Position numbers and translations under genes: made by a program
Part shown: piece by piece, positions 31,436-37,303 of the stretch
Numbering within the stretch: position 1 is the first letter of the stretch
Layout of the letters: each line of letters begins with the position of its first letter
Source: Peptococcaceae bacterium
GTDB lineage: Bacteria > Bacillota > Desulfitobacteriia > Desulfitobacteriales > Syntrophobotulaceae
Assembly: GCA_012517475.1 (NCBI GenBank)
Contig: JAAYUV010000106.1
Location: 1-37,303, forward strand
DNA length: 37,303 nucleotides
Direction of reading: 5' to 3'
Notes under the pieces: generated by a model
The model's database searches: none
Told to the model about the DNA's origin: nothing
The model's input: the letters and a program-made list of their open reading frames with translations, nothing else

Positions 31436-31612
31436 ATGTATATGTTAAAAATATGCCGCTGCTGCGATTCCATCATTGGTGAACTGGAAGTAGATGATTC
31501 CAGGACACTTGGGATGGATCATTCCCTTGAGGTTATAGGAAATGTGGCATATACTCTTTGTTCCCAGTGTATGAAAGAACTGGATATAAGCGGGGTTCAT
31601 TATTACCAGTAA
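31436..31612 (+). CDS. fin: Small zinc-finger protein, Fin (anti-sigma-F) family
   Basis: A 58-codon gene, short enough to be missed by automatic calls. The protein MYMLKICRCCDSIIGELEVD...AYTLCSQCMKELDISGVHYYQ has a four-cysteine zinc site: Cys7/Cys10 (or Cys9) and Cys42/Cys45. This matches Fin (YabK), which binds forespore RNA polymerase/sigma-F and helps switch to sigma-G. It is shorter than the Bacillus protein (about 76) in the middle loop and C-terminus. GGGAGGTG lies seven bases before ATG 31436. Its place between pth and mfd is exactly that of fin in Bacillus, which is the strongest support. It ends 53 bases before mfd. Confidence 0.85.
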   Translation: MYMLKICRCCDSIIGELEVDDSRTLGMDHSLEVIGNVAYTLCSQCMKELDISGVHYYQ

Positions 31613-31665
31613 CAAAGCGTATAGATATAAACGATGATATAGCTGCTTTGGTGGGAGGATACCAA

Positions 31666-34600
31666 ATGCCAACAATTTATGATTTTTTGTACAAGGGTTT
31701 TGATACCGGGGAAATTAATGCTGCACTCAGTAAAAAAGAATTTCCTCAAATGATTTATCACATATCAGGCAGTCAAAAAGCAGCTTTTTCAGCGCAGAAT
31801 CTACGTTTTACAGCACAGGGATTAATCATTACCTATTCGGATGAACAGGCTCAGAAGTGGGTAAACGACCTTCAAACCTGGCTTCCGGAAAAGGATGTTA
31901 TGCTGTTTCCTTCTACAGAATGGCTTCCCTTTGAAGTTCTCAGCAGAAGCCAGGAAACAACGGCGGATAGGATAAAAGTTTTAAGCAGCTTGATTAAAGA
32001 CAATAAGGATGCTTCGGGGGGTTTAATTGTTGTTGCCCCGATTCAGGCAGTTATCAGAAAACTGTTTACTCCTGGGCGCTGGCGGGGACATTGCCTGGGT
32101 TTTAAAACAGGGCAGCAATATGTATTAAAGGATGTTATACGGTTATTGGTAGAAGCGGGTTATGAGCGGCTTGAGACGATTGAAGGAAAAGGACAGTTCG
32201 CTTTACGGGGGGGTATACTGGATATTGCCCCACATGATCATGATCCTATCAGAATTGAGTTTTTTGATGAAGAAGTTGATTCCATCAGAATATTTGATTT
32301 AGAAACTCAAAAATCATTAGGAAATGTTTCGGAAGCGTTTATTGTTCCTGTGCAGGAATATGTGGTTTCTGCGAAGGAACTGCAAAGCTTAAAGTGGGAA
32401 ATCAAGGCCAGAGCACGCAAGGCTGTCGGACGGCTGCAGCGCCTGGGACGAACGGAAGCAATAAAAAGATTACATAAAAAAGTAGAATATCTGGAGGGCC
32501 GTCTTGATGAGGGAATATTGGATGAGAATATTTACTCCTATTTAAGCCTGCTTCAGGAGAAATATGTTCCGATATTTGAGTGGTTCAGGCAGGACTGTCT
32601 GATTTTTTTGGATGAACCATTACGATTGAAAGAACAATTGGATTTTATACATCAACAGCGCCTGAATGAATTTACGGACAACTTAGAAAAGGGTGAGGAA
32701 TTTGTAAACCCCGAAATACTCTTCCTCGGGTTTGAGGATCTGCTGCAATCCGGCAACCGTGGTTTATTGGGATTATCCAATTTGCTCCGGGAGATTTCCG
32801 GATTCAACCCCCGCAGGGTTACCAATATCACAGCCCGTCCCCTTGCCGGTTATAACAAAACTTCTATTCTTGTGGAAGAAATCGAGAGATGGAAGGAACA
32901 GGGATATGCGATTGCCCTTTTTGCAGGAGGAGAGGAGCACTCCAGGCGTCTGGTTCAAGGACTGAAAGACAGGGGAATCACTTCCAGAATTTCTACCTTT
33001 GAAGATCCTATTACTCCAGGGAGTGTACATATTTTTTCTCAATCCCTCGATCAGGGATTCGAGCTGCCAACCAGTAAATTTGTGATTTTTACGGAAACTG
33101 AGATTTATAGAAGAGAACGGAAACTTCATGCCAAACCTCGTAAGACACAAAAAGAAGAGGATATACTCAAATTTAGTGATCTTAAGCCAGGCGATTATGT
33201 GGTTCACCTACATCACGGAATAGGCAAATTCATTGGTATTGAAAAGATATCTGTGGATCAAATCGATAAAGACTATTTTGCTATTAAATATGCCGGGGAA
33301 GACAAGCTTTATGTTCCGCTGGATCAACTTCAGCTTCTGGAGAAATATTTAGGAGCAGACGCTGAAAGCGCCCCCAAATTAAATAAACTCAACGGCAATG
33401 AATGGAATAAGGCCAAAAGCAAGGCAAAGAGCGCTGTAAAAGAAATGGCCATAGACTTACTGGCGCTGTATGCTAAACGGGAAAAAGCAAAAGGTTATGC
33501 TTACCCGGAAGACAATTACTGGCAGAAGGAATTTGAGGAGAGATTCCCCTATGAGGAGACTCCCGATCAATTACAAAGCATTCATGAAGTAAAAAGAGAT
33601 ATGATGACACCCAGGCCAATGGACCGGCTGCTCTGCGGGGATGTTGGCTACGGGAAAACTGAAGTCGCCCTGAGAGCGGCATTTAAAGCCGTAACCAGCA
33701 GCAAGCAGGTTGCAGTGCTTGTGCCGACAACCATCCTCGCACAACAGCATTTTAATACTTTTCGGGAAAGATTTCTGGATTATCCGGTTAAAGTAGAAAT
33801 GCTGAGCCGATTTCGCACTGCCAAAGAACAAAAACAAATTATTCAGGGCCTGAAAGACGGTTCTATTGATATCGTAGTAGGTACTCACCGTCTTGTTTCA
33901 GACGGAGTACACTTTAAGGACCTTGGACTTCTCATAGTTGATGAGGAACAAAGATTTGGTGTGGCTCATAAGGAAAAAATTAAAACACTGAAGACAAATG
34001 TGGATGTTCTGACCCTTTCTGCAACCCCAATTCCGAGGACCCTCCATATGTCCCTCGTCGGGTTAAGAGATATGAGTGTGATCACAACTCCCCCGGAAGA
34101 CCGTTTCCCTGTTCAAACTTTTGTTGCGGAGTTTAATCCCGACCTTGTACGGGATGCTATAAGAAGAGAGATTAATCGGGGAGGCCAGGTATTTTATGTC
34201 CATAATCGGGTAGAGAATCTGGACAGGGTGATCAGACTGATAAATAATATTGTACCTGAAGCTCGTTGCGGGGTAGTACACGGGCAAATGAGCGAAACAC
34301 TGCTCGAGAAAGAAATGATGCATTTCTTGGAGAAGGAAAAGGACGTCCTGATTTGTACAACAATTATTGAGACGGGATTAGACATGCCCAATGTCAACAC
34401 CCTTATTGTTGATGATGCAGACCGGTTTGGGCTAAGCCAATTGTACCAGCTCAGGGGGAGAGTTGGCCGGTCTAACCGGAAAGCTTACGCATACTTTTTA
34501 TATCAGCCGCGGAAAATGCTCACAGAAGAGGCGGAGAAGAGACTTTCTACTATTCGGGAGTTTACTGAATTTGGCTCCGGTTTCAAGATTGCTATGCGAG

Positions 34601-35217
34601 ATTTAGAGATCAGAGGTGCGGGTAACTTTATTGGTGGAGAACAACACGGGCATCTTGCTGCGATCGGCTTCAGTCTGTATGTTCGCATGTTAAAAGAAGC
34701 CGTTCAGGAATTAAGGGGGGAAACAATAGAAGAGGGTGTTGATCCGACTATTGATATCCAGGTAAAGGCTTTACTGCCTGATGAATACATTGTTGATAAA
34801 CAGACAAAGGCTATGCTTTATCAAAGAATGGTGGCAATCAGCAATGAAGAGGAAATGAGTGAAATTCTGGATGAATTAGTGGATAGATTTGGGACTCCCC
34901 CGGAAGAAGTTGAAAATCTATTGCAGATTATCCGCATAAAAATCCGGGCTAAAGAGCTTCAGGTAGAACAAATTGTGCAAAATAAGCAAAACATTTCTTT
35001 GAGGTTTGCCTCTGATCCGGGACTGACAGGGGAGCAGCTTATGCAAATTGCTGCCGGTTTCCCGTACCCGTTGTCTTTTTCGGCAACAGAACAGGGCAAG
35101 CTTGAATTTAAAGTTAAGCTTCGTTTATTAAGTATCGGGGATATTTTTAAGGCAATTTCAAAATTGCTTGCAAATTTAAAAGAATATATTACCCCGGGAT
35201 CGACAAAAAATGTTTGA
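31666..35217 (+). CDS. mfd: Transcription-repair coupling factor Mfd
   Basis: Mfd removes RNA polymerase stalled at DNA lesions and recruits UvrA. The 1183-residue protein has the UvrB-like N-terminal modules (FALRGGILDIAPHDHDPIRIEFFDEEVDSIR), the RNA-polymerase-interaction domain (about 500-560; LKPGDYVVHLHHGIGKFIGI), and SF2 translocase motifs: Walker A GDVGYGKT (658-665), DEEQ (759-762), TATPIPRTLHMSL-equivalent LSATPIPRTLHMSL, and QLRGRVGRS. A TRCF C-terminal domain follows. ATG 31666 follows GTGGGAGG; the frame extends to 31558 but that part overlaps fin. Length matches Bacillus (about 1177). Confidence 0.97.
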   Translation: MPTIYDFLYKGFDTGEINAALSKKEFPQMIYHISGSQKAAFSAQNLRFTAQGLIITYSDEQAQKWVNDLQTWLPEKDVMLFPSTEWLPFEVLSRSQETTADRIKVLSSLIKDNKDASGGLIVVAPIQAVIRKLFTPGRWRGHCLGFKTGQQYVLKDVIRLLVEAGYERLETIEGKGQFALRGGILDIAPHDHDPIRIEFFDEEVDSIRIFDLETQKSLGNVSEAFIVPVQEYVVSAKELQSLKWEIKARARKAVGRLQRLGRTEAIKRLHKKVEYLEGRLDEGILDENIYSYLSLLQEKYVPIFEWFRQDCLIFLDEPLRLKEQLDFIHQQRLNEFTDNLEKGEEFVNPEILFLGFEDLLQSGNRGLLGLSNLLREISGFNPRRVTNITARPLAGYNKTSILVEEIERWKEQGYAIALFAGGEEHSRRLVQGLKDRGITSRISTFEDPITPGSVHIFSQSLDQGFELPTSKFVIFTETEIYRRERKLHAKPRKTQKEEDILKFSDLKPGDYVVHLHHGIGKFIGIEKISVDQIDKDYFAIKYAGEDKLYVPLDQLQLLEKYLGADAESAPKLNKLNGNEWNKAKSKAKSAVKEMAIDLLALYAKREKAKGYAYPEDNYWQKEFEERFPYEETPDQLQSIHEVKRDMMTPRPMDRLLCGDVGYGKTEVALRAAFKAVTSSKQVAVLVPTTILAQQHFNTFRERFLDYPVKVEMLSRFRTAKEQKQIIQGLKDGSIDIVVGTHRLVSDGVHFKDLGLLIVDEEQRFGVAHKEKIKTLKTNVDVLTLSATPIPRTLHMSLVGLRDMSVITTPPEDRFPVQTFVAEFNPDLVRDAIRREINRGGQVFYVHNRVENLDRVIRLINNIVPEARCGVVHGQMSETLLEKEMMHFLEKEKDVLICTTIIETGLDMPNVNTLIVDDADRFGLSQLYQLRGRVGRSNRKAYAYFLYQPRKMLTEEAEKRLSTIREFTEFGSGFKIAMRDLEIRGAGNFIGGEQHGHLAAIGFSLYVRMLKEAVQELRGETIEEGVDPTIDIQVKALLPDEYIVDKQTKAMLYQRMVAISNEEEMSEILDELVDRFGTPPEEVENLLQIIRIKIRAKELQVEQIVQNKQNISLRFASDPGLTGEQLMQIAAGFPYPLSFSATEQGKLEFKVKLRLLSIGDIFKAISKLLANLKEYITPGSTKNV

Positions 35218-35246
35218 TTGCCTAAGACCGCTATCCTTGGTATAAT
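35218..35246 (+). promoter_or_regulatory. Sigma-A promoter of the prsA-like gene
   Basis: TTGCCT (35218-35223), 17 bases, then TATAAT (35241-35246) with an upstream TGG giving an extended -10. It begins one base after the mfd stop. Confidence 0.75.
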
Positions 35247-35280
35247 GGCTTATCAACCCTTACAGAGGAGAATCAGTTTT

Positions 35281-36213
35281 ATGAAAAAAATAACGAGTTT
35301 GTTACTGGTATTCTTATTACTGGCTATAGCAAACGGATGCGCTAAAAAAGAAGACTTCGCCATTAAAGTAAATGATAAGGTTATACCAATGACAGCGTAT
35401 AATCAAAAACTCAATGCAATTAAAACGTATCTTGAAAAACAAGGAATAGATTTTAACAGTGATCAGGGCAAGGCCACATTAGAAAGTGTCAAAAATGATG
35501 TCATGGAAGGTCTGATTGGTAACGAACTGATCAACCAAGAAATTGCGAAGAACAAGTGGGATTTGAAAGACCCCGAGGTCACGAAGCAAGTTGAAAATCT
35601 TAAGAATCAGATTCCTGATAAGGACTATCAAAAGTGGTTGGACCAACAAGCTATGACGGATCAAGAAGTAGTCAACTATTTTGCTTTTACCACCAACATT
35701 GGTAAAGATGTTCAGGTTACGGACCAGGATGTGAAGCAGTATTTTGATTCCAATTATTCGAAATACGGCGGTCAGGAAGAACAGGTTAAAGCAAAACATA
35801 TACTGGTAGCTACCGAGCAGGAAGCATTGGACATCATCAAACAACTGAAAGCGGGAAAAGATTTTTCAGAACTGGCTAAGGAAAAGTCTACTGATACCGG
35901 TTCCAAGTCGTCGGGGGGAGATTTGGGTTACTTCAGCAGAGGCCAGATGGTACCTCCATTTGAGGAAGCTGCGTTTAGTCAAAAAGTTGGCCAGTTTTCC
36001 GATAAACCAGTTAAAACCGACTTTGGATATCATGTTATTCTTGTCGAAGATCATAAACTTCCGGTGAAGCCTGATTTTAATAAGGTTAAAGCAAGTGTTC
36101 AGAAAGATGCTTTAGACTATGCCAAAAATCAAAAAGTCCAAAGTTATTTTTCCAAGCTGCGGCAAGATGCTAAAATTGAGTATGCAGAAGCACTAAAACC
36201 TAAAATTTCCTAA
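35281..36213 (+). CDS. prsA: PrsA-like peptidyl-prolyl isomerase lipoprotein
   Basis: A 310-residue extracytoplasmic foldase. The N-terminus is a lipoprotein signal (MKKITSLLLVFLLLAIANGC) with the lipobox cysteine at residue 20. An N-terminal SurA-type chaperone part follows, then a parvulin domain (about 178-265): VKAKHILVATEQEALDIIKQLKAGKDFSELA, then GGDLGYFSRGQMVPPFEEAAF and FGYHVILVED. It should assist folding of secreted proteins at the outer face of the membrane. ATG 35281 follows AGAGGAG; the frame opens earlier but the upstream part holds the promoter. The gene symbol is by family; several paralogues may exist. Confidence 0.9.
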   Translation: MKKITSLLLVFLLLAIANGCAKKEDFAIKVNDKVIPMTAYNQKLNAIKTYLEKQGIDFNSDQGKATLESVKNDVMEGLIGNELINQEIAKNKWDLKDPEVTKQVENLKNQIPDKDYQKWLDQQAMTDQEVVNYFAFTTNIGKDVQVTDQDVKQYFDSNYSKYGGQEEQVKAKHILVATEQEALDIIKQLKAGKDFSELAKEKSTDTGSKSSGGDLGYFSRGQMVPPFEEAAFSQKVGQFSDKPVKTDFGYHVILVEDHKLPVKPDFNKVKASVQKDALDYAKNQKVQSYFSKLRQDAKIEYAEALKPKIS

Positions 36214-36234
36214 CATTGTTTAAACGGAGAACAC

Positions 36235-36268
36235 AAAACCACTGTTAAAAAACGCAGTGGTTTTCTTA
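36235..36268 (+). terminator. Intrinsic terminator after the prsA-like gene
   Basis: AAAACCACTG (36235-36244) pairs with CAGTGGTTTT (36255-36264), followed by a T-rich run. Apart from this and the spoVT promoter the 36214-36484 gap shows nothing. Confidence 0.85.
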
Positions 36269-36416
36269 TGACCAAAAGCTTTTTACTTGGCTTATTATAG
36301 ATATTCTGGTAATTATTTATAATATGTTAGAGAAGATTGATGGGTAAGATAGTCAAACTATGACAGATAAAGGTGATTTTTAAAGTTATTCTTTTTTTCA
36401 TGGTATGGAAAAATAT

Positions 36417-36446
36417 GAATAATAAAACAGTTCTAGATATATACTA
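36417..36446 (+). promoter_or_regulatory. Sigma-G (or sigma-F) promoter of spoVT
   Basis: GAATA (36417-36421), 18 bases, then TATACTA (36440-36446). This fits the forespore pattern GHATR-N18-CATWMTA with one mismatch. Bacillus spoVT is transcribed by sigma-G. Confidence 0.65.
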
Positions 36447-36484
36447 AGATTGAATCAGTTGCTTTGGAAAAAGGAGGGAGAACT

Positions 36485-37033
36485 TTGAAAGCAACCGGAA
36501 TCGTCAGAAGGATTGATGATCTTGGCCGCGTAGTAATCCCCAAGGAAATCCGGCGGACATTACGGATAAGAGAAGGTGATCCACTGGAGATTTTTGTGGA
36601 TAGAGAAGGGGAAGTCATACTTAAAAAATACTCACCAATCGGTGAACTTGGAGACTTTGCCAAGGAATATGCAGACTCCTTGTTTGAAGCAACAGGGCAT
36701 ATCGCTTGTATTGGAGACAGAGATGTGATTATCGCTGTAGCCGGAGCTTCTAAAAAAGAGTATTTAAACAAGCCCCTTGGTACTGCCGCAGAACAAGCAA
36801 TGGAAGACAGAAAAACGATATTTACCTCGGGTGAAACAACGGTTCTCAAGGATGTAGAAGGTGATGATAAGGGAAGAGTAACCAGTCAGGTTATTGCCCC
36901 GATCATTGCGGAAGGGGATCCAATTGGGGTAGTAATCTTGATGTCCAAAGATCCCAATACAAAAATGGGTGATTTGGAAACGAAATTAGTAGAAACTGCA
37001 GCTGGTTTTTTAGCCAAACAAATGGAGCAGTAA
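36485..37033 (+). CDS. spoVT: Stage V sporulation protein T
   Basis: SpoVT is a forespore transcription factor modulating sigma-G genes. The 182-residue protein has an N-terminal swapped-hairpin AbrB domain (KATGIVRRIDDLGRVVIPKEIRRTLRIREGDPLEIFVD) and a C-terminal GAF domain (about 58-180; IIAVAGASKKEYLNKPLG, VIAPIIAEGDPIGVVILMSKD). The start is TTG 36485: AAGGAGGG ends six bases before it, and the family begins exactly there with (M)KATGIVRR. The frame opens earlier at 36464 but contains the ribosome site. It is the last gene of the conserved block. Confidence 0.96.
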   Translation: MKATGIVRRIDDLGRVVIPKEIRRTLRIREGDPLEIFVDREGEVILKKYSPIGELGDFAKEYADSLFEATGHIACIGDRDVIIAVAGASKKEYLNKPLGTAAEQAMEDRKTIFTSGETTVLKDVEGDDKGRVTSQVIAPIIAEGDPIGVVILMSKDPNTKMGDLETKLVETAAGFLAKQMEQ

Positions 37034-37062
37034 AGGATAGGTACCGATAATTTGATCAGAAG

Positions 37063-37105
37063 GGGCTGTTGCACAACGAACATGAAAGTTCGTGGGCAAC
37101 AGCCC
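37063..37105. repeat. Subterminal hairpin of the right IS1182 copy
   Basis: GGGCTGTTGC (37063-37072) pairs perfectly with GCAACAGCCC (37096-37105); inside, CGAAC (37077-37081) pairs with GTTCG (37088-37092). It lies 30 bases after the spoVT stop and may also act as its transcription stop, though without a U-tract. Confidence 0.75.
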
Positions 37106-37172
37106 TCCAGTTATCTCTGGAAATAGCAAATGCGAGCCCTAGAGAGCCCGCAAATACTGTATATTTAATTAT

Positions 37173-37303
37173 GCGACTAAGTATCTGAATCATATTGGTG
37201 AGATAACGTATGAAAATCTATTTGTAGACGGGACAAAAATTGAAGCCAATGCCAATAAATATACTTTCGTTTGGAAAAAGATTGTCAATAAAAATGAAGC
37301 GAA
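37173..37303 (+). pseudogene. IS1182-family transposase, N-terminus deleted, partial at edge
   Basis: The reading frame KYLNHIGEITYENLFVDGTKIEANANKYTFVWKKIVNKNEA (37179 onward) is the first catalytic block of IS1182 transposases, with the DGTKIEANA aspartate. The family's first hundred or so residues are missing. The ATG at 37171, which matches the start position of the left copy, is out of frame with this block and reaches a stop after five codons. So a deletion joining the start region to the catalytic block has broken the frame. The remainder lies outside the window. Confidence 0.75.

Larger units (their letters stand above)
37062..37303 (+). mobile_element. IS1182-family element, 5' part, truncated, runs off the right edge
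   Basis: It begins just after spoVT with a strong hairpin (37063-37105), then the leader shared with the left-edge copy (GCAAATGCGAGCCC..., GAGCCCGCAAATACTGTATA), then transposase sequence. It points rightwards, opposite to the left copy. The outer boundary is taken as the start of the hairpin. Confidence 0.78.

Noticed and set aside
31558-31665. N-terminal extension of mfd
   Set aside because: It overlaps fin in another frame, has no Mfd similarity, and a good ribosome site precedes ATG 31666.
1-37303. CRISPR arrays, tRNA or rRNA genes
   Set aside because: No regularly spaced repeats and no tRNA-like cloverleaf or rRNA signature were seen on either strand.

Overview
The window reads as chromosomal DNA of a low-to-mid-GC, endospore-forming, anaerobic Firmicute of the Peptococcaceae/Desulfitobacteriaceae type (Dehalobacter, Desulfitobacterium or Desulfosporosinus-like). 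The sequence alone does not fix the genus. The grounds are sporulation genes (yabG, spoVG, fin, spoVT) in the order rnmV-ksgA-yabG-...-ispE-purR-spoVG-glmU-prs-pth-fin-mfd-spoVT known from Bacillus, a ferredoxin-type indolepyruvate oxidoreductase (iorAB), and cyanophycin genes. There are no rRNA or tRNA genes and no CRISPR array.

Layout. Both edges carry pieces of related but non-identical IS1182-family elements that point outward in opposite directions. The left piece has an in-frame internal deletion and the right piece has lost the transposase N-terminus. Positions 397-4948 hold accessory and repair genes: a YgjP/M48-like metallopeptidase, an alpha/beta lipase, a protein-L-isoaspartate methyltransferase that seems to lack about 14 core residues, and a radical SAM/DUF4130 pair linked to DNA metabolism. 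Positions 5078-9050 are a thiamine salvage operon (thiD-cytX-thiM-thiE). Its promoter and TPP riboswitch can be read base by base, with mutually exclusive P1, antiterminator and terminator stems. About 200 nt of further leader carries a striking series of short hairpins with GGA in the loop. On the opposite strand follow iorB and iorA, whose enzyme needs thiamine diphosphate, and a lone Phd/YefM antitoxin.

Positions 12269-16110 encode a tandem P-loop ATPase, an EAL-CBS-GGDEF cyclic-di-GMP protein and a Schlafen/AlbA_2-domain protein. From 16406 the conserved housekeeping/sporulation block begins: rnmV-ksgA, an inserted chemotaxis receptor, yabG, cyanophycinase and cyanophycin synthetase, ispE, a GntR regulator, purR, spoVG, glmU, prs, a convergent PRC-barrel gene, pth, a 58-codon fin gene, mfd, a PrsA-like foldase lipoprotein and spoVT.

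How it fits together. The thiamine operon salvages HMP and thiazole for TPP, which iorA uses. The right half couples tRNA/rRNA maturation, nucleotide and peptidoglycan precursor supply and transcription-coupled repair to sporulation. Sigma-H-like (spoVG), sigma-G-like (spoVT) and sigma-K-like (yabG) promoters are visible. The best candidate for something undescribed is the GGA-hairpin array between the TPP riboswitch and thiD, which resembles multi-site CsrA/RsmE-type RNA targets. Its last motif overlaps the thiD Shine-Dalgarno, and two related motifs recur right after thiE.
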